A DNA stretch of 64,000 nt, taken from NCBI RefSeq assembly GCF_015751785.1, contig NZ_JADOTY010000001.1, forward strand, positions 3,038,001 to 3,102,000. The letters are read 5' to 3'. Shown here one piece after another: positions 50,268-58,435 of this stretch. A model generated the notes under the pieces. It had not been told where the DNA came from. It saw nothing but the letters and a program-made list of their open reading frames with translations, and ran no database searches. The position numbers were made by a program, and so were the translations under genes. How positions within the stretch are numbered: the stretch's first letter is position 1; each line of letters opens with the position of its first letter. The DNA is from Micromonospora vinacea (GTDB lineage Bacteria > Actinomycetota > Actinomycetes > Mycobacteriales > Micromonosporaceae).

Positions 50268-51065
50268 TCAGGACACCTCGCGGCGCAGCGTCCGGAACAG
50301 CCCGGCGGCCAGCGGGAGGACCATCCAGACCAGTAGGGACACGACGATCCGCCCCCACTGCTCGCCGGTGAGGGCGTCGCTGCTGAACAGCGGTTCCATG
50401 GTCTTGCTGGTGTCCAGCCATTCGGACGGACCGCGCAGCGGCTTGACCATCTCGCCGAGCACCCCCCAGAGGGTGGGCAACAGGAAGTAGCCGACGATGG
50501 CCAGCGGCGGGTTGAGCAGCAGCAGACCGAAGGCGGCGCCAATCACAACGTTGGTGACCTGGAGGATTACCGCGTTCACGAGCAACGAAGCATCCAGACC
50601 CCACGTGCCCGCGCCTCCGGTGGCGGACGCCACAAGCGTCCCGACCGCGGCGAGGGCCAGGCTGGCCAGCACCGAGGCGAGCGCGGCGAGCACGACGGCG
50701 AAGAGCTTCGCGGCCACCACCCGCTCGCGGCGGGGCACCAGGGCGTACGTGGTGAGGGCGGTCCGTTGGGACCACTCGCTGGTGATCGACAGGATGCCGA
50801 GCACCGGCAGTAGCACCCCGATCGGCAGCAGTGAGGGGACGAAGAAGTTGTTGAACGTCTGGTCGGCGTCCGGCGCGTAGATCAACTGGAGGGTGACGAT
50901 CGCGGCGGCGACCAGGCCGATGGTGATCAGCAGCCAGCGACCGGCCCGGGTGTCGACGAGCTTGCGCAGCTCCACGCCGGTGAGCCGGAGCAGCGACGGT
51001 CGGCGTACCGGAGTGTGGTGCCGGGGCGCGACGGCGCCGGCGGCGGGCGCGGTGGTGGTGGTCAT
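50268..51065 (-). CDS. ABC-2-type transporter permease
   Basis: 265 aa with six TM segments (WLLITIGLVAAAIVTLQLIY, LLPIGVLLPVLGILSI, LFAVVLAALASVLASLAL, VNAVILQVTNVVIGAAFGLL, AIVGYFLLPTLWGVL, IVVSLLVWMVLPLAAGLF). The N-terminal ELRKLVDTRAGRWLL is the usual coupling helix of bacteriocin/lantibiotic-type ABC-2 permeases. It overlaps the ATPase gene by 4 bp and is followed by the YqeB-like gene. It probably exports or resists an antimicrobial peptide, by family analogy. Confidence 0.85.
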   Translation of the reverse strand: MTTTTAPAAGAVAPRHHTPVRRPSLLRLTGVELRKLVDTRAGRWLLITIGLVAAAIVTLQLIYAPDADQTFNNFFVPSLLPIGVLLPVLGILSITSEWSQRTALTTYALVPRRERVVAAKLFAVVLAALASVLASLALAAVGTLVASATGGAGTWGLDASLLVNAVILQVTNVVIGAAFGLLLLNPPLAIVGYFLLPTLWGVLGEMVKPLRGPSEWLDTSKTMEPLFSSDALTGEQWGRIVVSLLVWMVLPLAAGLFRTLRREVS

Positions 51066-51958
51066 CGGACGGCCTCCTTGGTCGATTCGCCAGCGGTCAG
51101 GGTGAGGAAGAGCTGTTCGAGGCCGCCACCGCTGGCGGGGCGCAGCTCGGCCAACGCGACGCCGGCATCGGCGGCGGCCTGGCCGACCGCCTCGGCGTCG
51201 GCCTGCACGAGCAGCCCCTCCGAGCTGTCGGCGGCGCTCAGGTTGGCCACCTCCAGCGCCCGACGAAGCGCTGCACCGTCGCGGGCCCGGACCACAGTGC
51301 CGCCGCCGGCCAGCAACTCGTTCTTGTCGCCCTGGGCCACGATCCGGCCACCCCCGATCACCACCAGCCGGTCCGCGACCGCCTCCACCTCGCGCAGCAG
51401 GTGGGAGGAGAGCAGCACGGTGCCGCCCCGGTCGGCGAAGTCGCGCAGCAGGCCGCGCATCCAGAAGATCCCCTCCGGGTCCAGGCCGTTGGCCGGCTCG
51501 TCGAGGATCAGCACCCGGGGGTCGCCGAGCAGCGCGTGCGCCAGCCCGAGCCGCTGACGCATGCCCAACGAGTAGGCCCGTACCCGACGCTTCGCGGCCA
51601 CCGCGTTCAACCCGACCAGGTCGAGCTTCGCGGCGACCTCGCGCCGGTCCAGACCCATTGTGTACGCGGACAGCGTCAACGCCTCGCGGCCGGTGCGCCC
51701 GGCGTGCTGGGCGGAGGCGTCCAGCAGCACCCCGACCTCCCGTCCCGGGTTGGGCAGCTCCCGGTACGGGTGCCCGGAGACGGTGGCGCGGCCGGCGGTC
51801 GGCGCGGTCAGCCCGCAGATCATGCGCATGGTCGTCGACTTGCCGGCGCCGTTGGGGCCGAGGAAGCCGGTGACGGTGCCCGGCTCGCACTGGAACGACA
51901 CGTCGTCCACGGCCGGGTGTGGCCCGTATCGCTTGGTGAGGTTCTCCACGGTGATCAT
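51062..51958 (-). CDS. ABC transporter ATPase (bacitracin/lantibiotic-resistance type)
   Basis: 298 aa from the ATG at 51958. Motifs: Walker [17 protein letters not shown]-loop VGVLLDASAQHAGRT, signature YSLGMRQRLGLAHALLG, Walker B VLILDEPANGLDPEG, H-loop LLSSHLLREVEAVADRLVVI. The YSLGMRQRLGLA signature and LDASA Q-loop are typical of BcrA/drug-resistance ABC-2 ATPases. C-terminal about 70 residues are a degenerate linker. It is divergent from a NarL-type kinase across a region with repeated TCGAC-TTGGT sites. Confidence 0.9.
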   Translation of the reverse strand: MITVENLTKRYGPHPAVDDVSFQCEPGTVTGFLGPNGAGKSTTMRMICGLTAPTAGRATVSGHPYRELPNPGREVGVLLDASAQHAGRTGREALTLSAYTMGLDRREVAAKLDLVGLNAVAAKRRVRAYSLGMRQRLGLAHALLGDPRVLILDEPANGLDPEGIFWMRGLLRDFADRGGTVLLSSHLLREVEAVADRLVVIGGGRIVAQGDKNELLAGGGTVVRARDGAALRRALEVANLSAADSSEGLLVQADAEAVGQAAADAGVALAELRPASGGGLEQLFLTLTAGESTKEAVR

Positions 51959-52016
51959 GTCGTCGAGCCTGCCCGTGCCGCCCGGCCATCCGCTGCGGCC
52001 ACCGGTCGGTGCCGCG

Positions 52017-52051
52017 TCGACCTTGGTCGACCGCGGGGTCTCGACTTTGGT
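52017..52051. promoter_or_regulatory. Tandem TCGACnTTGGT sites between ABC exporter and kinase
   Basis: TCGACCTTGGT at 52017-52027 and TCGACTTTGGT at 52041-52051 are direct repeats 24 bp apart, roughly two helical turns. The first is part of a dyad GTCGAC-CTTG-GTCGAC-like element. They sit between divergent ABC exporter and histidine kinase genes and are the best candidate operators for the 53341 regulator. A promoter -10-like TAGCAT lies about 30 bp downstream toward the kinase gene. Confidence 0.55.
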
Positions 52052-52090
52052 AGCTGGTCGTGTCGCCCGTCGGCTGCCTAGCATGGCGTC

Positions 52091-53344
52091 GTGACCAGCG
52101 TCGCCGTCCCGGAGCACCCCTGGCTGCTGCCAGGGGAGCTGGTGGTGCCGGCCGACCCTGGGCGTCCGCGTCCGCGTCGCACCACCCGCGACTGGATCGT
52201 GGACAGCCTGGCGTTCCTGGTCTCCCTGCTCTGGGTGCTGTTCGCCACCGCCGACGCCCTGTCGCCCGACCCGGCGATGGCCACTCCGCTCCCGCACGAC
52301 TGGATGACCGGCGCCGACGCCCTGATCGGGCTGGTCTGCTGCGGGCTGCTCTGGTTGCGCCGACGGTGGCCGCTCGGGCTGGTGGTGGCGACGACACCGC
52401 TGACCCTGTTCTCGCTGGCCGCCGCCATCCCGCTGTTGATCTTCTACTTCACTGTGGTGGTGCACCGGCGGACCGCCATCGCGATCGCGGTCACCGGTGC
52501 GGGTCTGGTCACCAACATGGTCTTCAGTTGGCTGCGCCCGGACCCGAACTGGCCGTACTGGGCCACGATGTCGTGGGGCGTGGTGCTCAGCCTCGCCGTG
52601 CTGGCCTGGGGGATGTTCGTCCGGGCCCGCCGGCAGTTGATCGTGTCGTTGCGCGAGCGGGCCGAGCGGGCCGAGGCGGAGCAGCAGCTGCGGGTCACCC
52701 AGGCCCGCCACCTCGAACGCACCCGGATCGCCCGGGAGATGCACGACGTGCTGGCCCACCGGATCTCGCTGCTCAGCCTGCACGCGGGTGCGCTGGAGTT
52801 CCGCCCGGACGCGCCGGCCGACGAGGTGGCCCGAGCCGCCGGGGTGATCCGGGGCAGCGCGCACGCCGCCCTTCAGGACCTGCGGGAGGTGATCGGGGTG
52901 CTCCGAGCCGAGGACGACGGTGCCGGCGACGCCCCCGAGCCGCCGCAGCCCACCCTCGCCGACCTGCCGGCCCTGATCGCCGAGTCGCGGTCGGCCGGGG
53001 TGCGGGTGAACGTCAGCGACAGCGTCGCCAGCCCGGGGCAGGTCCCGGCGGCGCTGGGCCGGGCCGCGTACCGGATCGTGCAGGAGGGGCTGACCAACGC
53101 CCGTAAGCACGCGGCCGGCGCGGCCGTCACCGTGGACGTGGCCGGCGGGCCGGGCAACGGTCTGACAGTGGCGATCGGCAACCGGTGGCCGGTCGGCGCA
53201 CCGGCCGGCGGCACGCTGCCGGGTGCTGGCACCGGCCTGGTCGGCATCAGTGAACGGGTGACCCTGGCCGGCGGGCGGCTCGCCTACGGTCGGGACGACA
53301 GCGGTGACTTCCGGCTGGCCGCCTGGTTGCCGTGGCCGGCGTGA
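52091..53344 (+). CDS. NarL-type sensor histidine kinase
   Basis: 417 aa from a GTG. TM segments cover residues about 38-175 (SLAFLVSLLWVLFATADAL, ALIGLVCCGLLWLRRRW, GLVVATTPLTLFSLAAAIPL, TMSWGVVLSLAVLAWGMFV). HisKA_3: RTRIAREMHDVLAHRISLLS-like (RIAREMHDVLAHRISLLSLH) with the phospho-His. HATPase: YRIVQEGLTNARKHAAGAAV and GTGLVGISERVTLAGG. Divergent from the ABC/YqeB operon and overlapping the response regulator, this looks like a peptide-antibiotic sensing/resistance unit. Confidence 0.9.
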   Translation: MTSVAVPEHPWLLPGELVVPADPGRPRPRRTTRDWIVDSLAFLVSLLWVLFATADALSPDPAMATPLPHDWMTGADALIGLVCCGLLWLRRRWPLGLVVATTPLTLFSLAAAIPLLIFYFTVVVHRRTAIAIAVTGAGLVTNMVFSWLRPDPNWPYWATMSWGVVLSLAVLAWGMFVRARRQLIVSLRERAERAEAEQQLRVTQARHLERTRIAREMHDVLAHRISLLSLHAGALEFRPDAPADEVARAAGVIRGSAHAALQDLREVIGVLRAEDDGAGDAPEPPQPTLADLPALIAESRSAGVRVNVSDSVASPGQVPAALGRAAYRIVQEGLTNARKHAAGAAVTVDVAGGPGNGLTVAIGNRWPVGAPAGGTLPGAGTGLVGISERVTLAGGRLAYGRDDSGDFRLAAWLPWPA

Positions 53345-54063
53345 ACAACACTGCCGGGCCGCCGGACCCGACCGGGCCCACCGGCGCAGCCGGGCCGCCG
53401 GTGCGCGTGCTGATCGTGGACGACGACGCGTTGGTCCGGGCCGGGCTCTCAATGATCCTCGGCGGACTGCCGGACCTGATCGTGGTCGGCGAGGCGGCCG
53501 ACGGTGGCGAAGTGCCGGCGGCCGTCACCGCGTACGCCCCGGACGTGGTGCTGATGGACATCCGAATGCCCCGGGTCGACGGGCTGAGCGCCACCGAGGC
53601 GCTGCGTGCCCAGCCGCACCCGCCGGAGGTGCTGGTGCTGACCACCTTCGACGCCGACGAGCAGGTGTTGCGGGCGCTCCGTGCCGGGGCGGCCGGGTTC
53701 CTGCTCAAGGACACCCCACCGGCGGAGATCGTGCGCGCCGTACGTCGGGTCGCGGCGGGCGAGGCGACGCTCTCCCCGACGGTGACCCGGACGCTGATCG
53801 CCCACGTGACAGCGGCCGCCCCCGGCCCGGTCGGCCCGGACCCGCGTCGGGAACGGGCGCTTCGGCTGCTCACCGGGCTCAGTGAGCGGGAGCGGCAGGT
53901 GGCGGTCGCGCTGGGGCGCGGCCACACCAACGCGGAGATCGCGGGGGAGTTGTTCATGAGCGTGGCGACGGTGAAGGCGTACGTCTCCCGGCTGCTGACC
54001 CGACTGGAACTCAACAACCGGGTCCAGGTGGCGCTGCTCGTGCACGACGCCGGCCTCGTCTGA
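53341..54063 (+). CDS. NarL-family response regulator
   Basis: 240 aa from the GTG at 53341 (GTGA overlap with the kinase stop). Receiver: LIVDDDALVRAGL, phospho-Asp in VVLMDIRMPRVDG, T in VLTTFDADEQ and K in FLLKDTPPAE. LuxR-type HTH: LSERERQVAVALGRGHTNAE followed by VATVKAYVSRLLTRLELNN. The short Pro-rich N-terminal extension (residues 1-20) is not conserved elsewhere in the family. It is expected to bind the repeated sites at 52017-52051. Confidence 0.9.
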   Translation: MNNTAGPPDPTGPTGAAGPPVRVLIVDDDALVRAGLSMILGGLPDLIVVGEAADGGEVPAAVTAYAPDVVLMDIRMPRVDGLSATEALRAQPHPPEVLVLTTFDADEQVLRALRAGAAGFLLKDTPPAEIVRAVRRVAAGEATLSPTVTRTLIAHVTAAAPGPVGPDPRRERALRLLTGLSERERQVAVALGRGHTNAEIAGELFMSVATVKAYVSRLLTRLELNNRVQVALLVHDAGLV

Positions 54064-54159
54064 CGAGGCGTTCGCCGGGGTCAATGGCCGGACACACCAA
54101 CGCGGATGAGGTTACACTCATTTTTGGTTGTTCCATCGTTGGTTGTGTCAGGAGTGATC

Positions 54160-55584
54160 GTGGACGGCTTTGTCGGACGGGACCGTGAACTCGACCTCCT
54201 GGGCGGCATGCTTTCTCGGGTGCGACGGGGTGGCCGTGCTGGTCGGCCTGGGCGGGCCCTTCTCATGCGCGGTCGGCGGCGGGTGGGCAAGTCCCGACTG
54301 GTCGAGGAGTTCGTGGAGCGGGCCGAGGTGCCGTACCTCTTCTTCACCGCCTCGGCGCAGCCGACCGTCGCAGCCGAGCTCGCCCTCTTCGTGGAGGAGG
54401 CGGCCGCCTCGACACTGTCGGGTGCGCAGATCCTTCGGGAGCAGCAACCACAGACCTGGGACGCCGCGCTGACCCTGCTCGCCGCCGCGCTGCCGTCCGA
54501 CCGGCCGAGCGTCGTCGTCCTGGACGAGATGCCGTACCTCGTCGCGGGCGACCCGGGTTTCGAGGGAACGTTGCAGAAGGTCTTCGATCGCGAGTTGTCC
54601 CGGCGACCGGTCCTCCTGATCTGCGTCGGATCGGACCTGGCCATGATGGAAGCCCTCAACGACTACGGCCGGCCGTTCCACCAGCGAGCCACGGAGATGG
54701 TCATTCCGCCGCTGAGCCCGGCCGACGTCAGCGACATGCTCGGCCTGTCCGCCGCCGACGCGTTCGACGCCTACCTGGTGTCCGGCGGTCTGCCGCTGAT
54801 CCTCGACGAGTGGCCGACCGGTGCATCCGTCCACGAGTATCTGACCGACGCGGTACGGGATCCGACCTCTGCCCTGCTGGTCAGCGGCGAGCGGGCACTG
54901 GCGGCGGAGTTCCCGCCCCAGTCCCAGGCGGGTCTGGTGCTGCGGGCCATCGGCTCCGGTGAGCGGACCTTCTCGCTGATCTCCCGCGCGGCAGGGGACC
55001 TTCCGCAGGCGTCCCTCAACCGCGCCCTGCGCCTGCTGACCCAGAAACGGGCCGTGGAGGTCACCGTTCCGCTGTCGACCAAGCTGTCGCGGGAGACCCG
55101 GTACGCGGTGGCCGATCCGTACCTGCGTTTCTGGTTGTCGTTCCTGGGGCCACACCTCTCCGAGATCGAGCGGGGACGGGGTGACCTGACCCTGGACCGG
55201 ATCGACCGGTCGTGGACGTCCTGGCGAGGGCGAGCCATCGAACCTGTCGTCCGGGAGGCGCTGCGCCGGCTGCCCAGTGACCATCTACCGGCGGAGGCGG
55301 CGACGATCGGCGGCTACTGGACCCGGACCAACGACCCGGAGATCGACATAGTCGGCGCCGACCGTGCACCCGTCGCTCGGAGCATCAGCTTCGTCGGATC
55401 AGTCAAGTGGCAGGAGAACCGACCCTTTGACGCGCATGACCTGGGCCGACTGCTCCTGCACCGGTCCCAGCTTCCCGGCGCCGACGAATCGGTGCCGGTC
55501 GTCGCGGTGTCGCGCAGCGGCACTGCCGTCGACGGCATCCGGGTGCTGTCGGCGGAGGATCTGCTTACCGCGTACCGGAATTGA
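54160..55584 (+). CDS. ATP-binding protein with C-terminal DUF234 nuclease-like domain
   Basis: 474 aa from the GTG at 54160, which has AGGAG five bases upstream. The archaeal-type ATPase has GRDREL at the start, Walker A MRGRRRVGKSRL, Walker B VVVLDEMPYL and an RASxR-like region in RALRLLTQKRAV. After a winged-helix stretch, the C-terminal DUF234 domain has ATIGGYWTRTNDPEIDIVG followed by FVGSVKW, a PD-(D/E)xK-like E-x-D...K pattern. Such proteins occur in archaea and bacteria, are often phage- or toxin-linked, and have no proven substrate. It is a stand-alone gene with its own promoter region. Confidence 0.8.
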   Translation: MDGFVGRDRELDLLGGMLSRVRRGGRAGRPGRALLMRGRRRVGKSRLVEEFVERAEVPYLFFTASAQPTVAAELALFVEEAAASTLSGAQILREQQPQTWDAALTLLAAALPSDRPSVVVLDEMPYLVAGDPGFEGTLQKVFDRELSRRPVLLICVGSDLAMMEALNDYGRPFHQRATEMVIPPLSPADVSDMLGLSAADAFDAYLVSGGLPLILDEWPTGASVHEYLTDAVRDPTSALLVSGERALAAEFPPQSQAGLVLRAIGSGERTFSLISRAAGDLPQASLNRALRLLTQKRAVEVTVPLSTKLSRETRYAVADPYLRFWLSFLGPHLSEIERGRGDLTLDRIDRSWTSWRGRAIEPVVREALRRLPSDHLPAEAATIGGYWTRTNDPEIDIVGADRAPVARSISFVGSVKWQENRPFDAHDLGRLLLHRSQLPGADESVPVVAVSRSGTAVDGIRVLSAEDLLTAYRN

Positions 55585-55672
55585 ACTTTCGTCCGGTGTC
55601 CGCCGTACCCATGGCCGAGGATGTCGGTGCGGTGGGTCCGCCGTACCGCTGCCGAACTGCGGGAGGCCTGCC

Positions 55673-56083
55673 GTGCGCGTTGGTGAGCAGTCGACGGATC
55701 CCATCGATCAGGTACTGGGTGAGGTGCCAATGCCGGCACCGTTGACCCCGGAGGATGTCCGGCTCGCGGTCCGGGCGGTGGTGGTGCACACCGCCGAGGA
55801 GTGGCCCACCGGGCCGCTGTGCCGTAACGACGGGGCCTCCTACCCGTGCCGGCTGCACCGCTGGGGGCGACGGGTGTTGGAGACACACGGGCTCAACGAG
55901 CGGCAGATCGAGGCGTTGATCCGGCACGGTAATCCGTTCGTGCACGTGCCCTTCCCGTTCACGGCCACCGGGCCGTCGCGGCAACAGGCCGCGCGGGTCG
56001 TCCCCCAGGGGGTACGGCCCACCGCTGCTGGCCGGCCGGTGACTCCCCCCGTCACCGCGCCGCGCTGGCCCCGGGCGAGCTGA
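55673..56083 (+). CDS. Small actinobacterial CRND/PCRLHRWG-motif protein (copy 1)
   Basis: 136 aa from the GTG at 55673, which has GGGAGG six bases upstream. The core VRAVVVHTAEEWPTGPLCRND followed by YPCRLHRWGRRVLETHGL and IEALIRHGNP is shared with the gene at 62313-62642. The conserved cysteine-asparagine-aspartate and C-R-L-H motifs suggest a small metal- or disulfide-stabilised fold. Function unknown. It lies between the DUF234 ATPase and the convergent M15 carboxypeptidase. Confidence 0.65.
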   Translation: MRVGEQSTDPIDQVLGEVPMPAPLTPEDVRLAVRAVVVHTAEEWPTGPLCRNDGASYPCRLHRWGRRVLETHGLNERQIEALIRHGNPFVHVPFPFTATGPSRQQAARVVPQGVRPTAAGRPVTPPVTAPRWPRAS

Positions 56084-56121
56084 GCGCGCTATCCCCTCCG
56101 CCCGCCAGACCCGGGGCGACA

Positions 56122-56170
56122 CGACGTCGGCCCGGCGCGGAGATTCCCCCTCCGCGTCGGACCGACGTCG
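56122..56170. terminator. Nested-stem bidirectional terminator
   Basis: Outer arms CGACGTCGG (56122-56130) and CCGACGTCG (56162-56170) enclose GCGGAG (56137-56142) and CTCCGC (56150-56155). It lies between the convergent small protein and M15 genes and is followed by CTTTG on the plus strand. Confidence 0.75.
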
Positions 56171-56185
56171 CTTTGAACGTGCGGC

Positions 56186-56965
56186 TCAGTTGCCGACGCC
56201 GCAGTCCGGGGCGGACCAACTCGTCGTGTTCGAGCTGCGGTCGCTGTTGTTCTCCCGACGCGAGTCGACGTGCACGTGGTCGTCGTGGTCGGGGTAGCCC
56301 GGCCCGTAGATACCGCTGAAGCCGTTGTTGCGGGCGTTGCGGGCGACCTGGCACAGCGAGGACGTCCGTGAGGTCACGTCGGCCGCGTTGCCGTACAGGT
56401 GTTGGCTGTCGGACGCACCGCCGACCTGGTTGTTGCAGGCGCGACTGCGGAATCCGCTGGACACGTTGAGCGGCTTGTCGCCGAGGCTCTTGCGCAGCGC
56501 CTCGAGCTTCCACATGGTGCGCAGCGCGTTCTGCTTGGTCTGGTTCGCCGACAGCGGGCCGCCGCTCCACCCGCTCCCGCCGCACCCGTTGTCCAGCTCG
56601 CCGTAGCTGAAGTGCGCGGGTGTGCAGTCGTTGTCCTGGAGTTGGTACAGCTTGGCGAAGGTCTGTGGGCCGGCGATGCCGTCGGCGCGCAGCCCGTACG
56701 CCTGCTGGAACCGCTTGACCGCGGCCGCGGTCTTCGGCCCATAGCGCCCGTCGTTCTCCACGATGTCCCGGTTGCCGGCCCACCCGGCGACCCGGATCTG
56801 CAACTGGCGGACGTCGTCGCCGGAGCGCCCCTGGGTGAGGGTGCGGTTCCAGGTGTAACAGCCGTCCGCGTGCGCCGCCGGTGCGGCGATCACCGTGGCG
56901 ATTGCGGCCCCGGGCAGTGCCAGGGCGAATGCGACGGCGACCCGCTTCAAGGTGTTTACGCGCAC
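56186..56965 (-). CDS. Secreted M15-family D-Ala-D-Ala carboxypeptidase with PG-binding domain
   Basis: 259 aa from the GTG at 56965, with GGGAGG six bases upstream. A signal peptide (about 1-35) ends AAHADG. Then comes a peptidoglycan-binding domain of the PG_binding_1 type (GRSGDDVRQLQIRVAGW, GRYGPKTAAAVKRFQQAYGL). The zinc peptidase M15A domain follows: FRSRACNNQVGGASDSQHL with H, a conserved D in NAADV, and D-x-H-x-H in DHDDHVHVD. It closely follows the Streptomyces albus G carboxypeptidase plan. It trims D-Ala from peptidoglycan stem peptides. Confidence 0.9.
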   Translation of the reverse strand: MRVNTLKRVAVAFALALPGAAIATVIAAPAAHADGCYTWNRTLTQGRSGDDVRQLQIRVAGWAGNRDIVENDGRYGPKTAAAVKRFQQAYGLRADGIAGPQTFAKLYQLQDNDCTPAHFSYGELDNGCGGSGWSGGPLSANQTKQNALRTMWKLEALRKSLGDKPLNVSSGFRSRACNNQVGGASDSQHLYGNAADVTSRTSSLCQVARNARNNGFSGIYGPGYPDHDDHVHVDSRRENNSDRSSNTTSWSAPDCGVGN

Positions 56966-57267
56966 AGAAGTCCTCCCGATAGGAGAGCGAATGGGGTGGC
57001 TTCGGGACATCGACCGAGAAGTCCCGTGATTTCCACCCTCGCACTGATCCGTGCCGTTGGAGGTGGTTAACGAGAATTGTGCTCACAATCCGTCGTCCCT
57101 GGGTATTGGCTGGGAATTCAGCTGATTTGCGAAACAGTCATTCCCGCCGTTCACCCCTCCTGCGGCCAAGCGCACCGAACGTCGCAATCTGCCACACCGA
57201 GGGTGATGTTCCCGGGGGGATGACGGCCGGTAACGTCAGCCGCGGTGGTGAACTGGCGGAGGTGCGC
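56966..57267. other. 302-bp divergent intergenic region with hairpin and operator-like dyad
   Basis: Between the divergent M15 and DUF6642 genes there is no coding frame. It holds a hairpin CGGGAC-N12-GTCCCG at 57003-57026 near the M15 leader and a dyad ATTGTG-CT-CACAAT at 57076-57089 in the middle. I looked for a cyclic-di-AMP riboswitch signature, which often precedes actinobacterial cell-wall hydrolases, and did not find a convincing one. Confidence 0.5.
57076..57089. promoter_or_regulatory. ATTGTG-CT-CACAAT dyad, operator candidate
   Basis: Perfect 6-bp arms around CT, in the AT-richer middle of the divergent region. It resembles symmetric LacI/CRP-like sites in outline. It lies about 110 bp upstream of the M15 start and 180 bp upstream of the DUF6642 start. 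The regulator is unknown. Confidence 0.4.
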
Positions 57268-57906
57268 GTGGCACGCGGTGGCGTCTTCTGTGTCGAGGGT
57301 CAGTGGCACCGTGACCTCAACGAGCGGGGTTCGGTGCTGCCCACCCTGGAGCTGCTGGAGCGGCTGGGCAAGATCCGCTTCATCCACAAGGACGCGGCCA
57401 CCCGCGACGAGCTGTTCTACTTCCTGGACCGTTGGCTGCTCAAGCAGTACGCCGACCACCGGGTCGGCTTCTTCGCCATGCACGGCGAGCCGAGCCGGCT
57501 CTGCCTCACCGACTGGCAGTCGGTGGAGTTGAACGAGGTGGCTGAGCTGATGGCCGGCCGCGCCGAGGGGCGTCGACTCTATTTCGGTAGCTGCTCGGTG
57601 CTGCGCGCCTCGGATGCGGTGCTGCGCGAGTTCCTGGAGGTCACCGGGGCCGCTCTGATCTGCGGTTTCACCCGGGAAGTCGACTGGGTCGAATCGGCTG
57701 CCTTCGAAACCGTCCTTCTCGACGTGCTCGCCAACGGCCAGCGACACAACGCCGCCGAGCTGCGGATGGGCTCCGCCCACTGGGCGCCGCTCGCGTCGTA
57801 CCTCGGTTTTCGGGTCATCTACGCCAACGGTCGGGCCTGGCGTCCGTCCGGTCGCCCACGGGTGCCGACCCAGGCGGTGCGCCGCGCCGCGGTCCGACCC
57901 CGCTGA
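57268..57906 (+). CDS. DUF6642 protein, possible caspase/CHAT-like fold
   Basis: 212 aa from the GTG at 57268, with GCGGAGG five bases upstream. Order of motifs: GVFCVEGQWHRDLNERGSVL, FYFLDRWLLKQYADH, then VGFFAMHGEPSRL with H, and RRLYFGSCSVLRASDAVLRE with C, closing with TGAALICGFTREVDWVESAA. This is the DUF6642 family. The His-Gly and Ser-Cys pair, about 45 residues apart after hydrophobic strands, is the arrangement seen in CHAT/caspase-like cysteine proteases. The fold and activity are inference. It is a single gene, with F420/FMN enzyme downstream. Confidence 0.7.
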   Translation: MARGGVFCVEGQWHRDLNERGSVLPTLELLERLGKIRFIHKDAATRDELFYFLDRWLLKQYADHRVGFFAMHGEPSRLCLTDWQSVELNEVAELMAGRAEGRRLYFGSCSVLRASDAVLREFLEVTGAALICGFTREVDWVESAAFETVLLDVLANGQRHNAAELRMGSAHWAPLASYLGFRVIYANGRAWRPSGRPRVPTQAVRRAAVRPR

Positions 57907-57948
57907 CCCGCCGCCACCGCCGCGCCCGCGCCCTGGTAGGAACGGGGA

Positions 57949-58413
57949 ATGGCACGCAGCATCGCAAGGAACACCCGGGTCGACCGGGATGGCCTGCTCG
58001 ACTTCGTCCGGCCGCGACACCGCGTCCTGCTGATGACCACCCGGGCCGACGGGCGCCCGCAGTCCTCCCCGGTCTCCGCCGGGGTCGACAGCCAGGGGCG
58101 GCTGGTCGTCTCCACCTACCCCGAGCGGGCAAAGGTGAGCAACATCCGCCGCGACCCCCGGGTCTCGGCCTGCGTGCTCAGCGACGACTGGAACGGCCCC
58201 TGGGTGCAGCTCGACGGCACCGCCGAGGTGCTGGACCTGCCCGAGGCGTTGGAGCCGCTGGTCGAGTACTTCCGCAGCATCTCCGGCGAGCACCCGGACT
58301 GGGACGACTACCGGGCGGCGATGGTGCGCCAGGGCAAGTCGTTGATCCGGGTCACCATCGACGCCTGGGGTCCGATCGCCACCGGCGGCTTCCCGGCCCG
58401 CCTCGCCGACTGA
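57949..58413 (+). CDS. PPOX-class F420/FMN-dependent oxidoreductase
   Basis: 154 aa. Split-barrel fold typical of PPOX/pyridoxamine-oxidase-like proteins: LLMTTRADGRPQSSPVSAGV, LVVSTYPERAKVSNIRRDPRVS, LDGTAEVLDLPEALEPLVEY and the C-terminal IRVTIDAWGPI. In actinomycetes most of these bind F420 or FMN, sometimes heme, and act in redox detoxification. The exact cofactor cannot be told. It starts 42 bp after the DUF6642 stop and may be co-transcribed. Confidence 0.85.
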   Translation: MARSIARNTRVDRDGLLDFVRPRHRVLLMTTRADGRPQSSPVSAGVDSQGRLVVSTYPERAKVSNIRRDPRVSACVLSDDWNGPWVQLDGTAEVLDLPEALEPLVEYFRSISGEHPDWDDYRAAMVRQGKSLIRVTIDAWGPIATGGFPARLAD

Positions 58414-58435
58414 CCACGGCTGGCCCGCACCCCGG

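Noticed and set aside
56966..57180. Cyclic-di-AMP riboswitch upstream of the M15 hydrolase
   Set aside because: Only a GGGGTGAA-like fragment is present; the conserved core and paired helices were not found.
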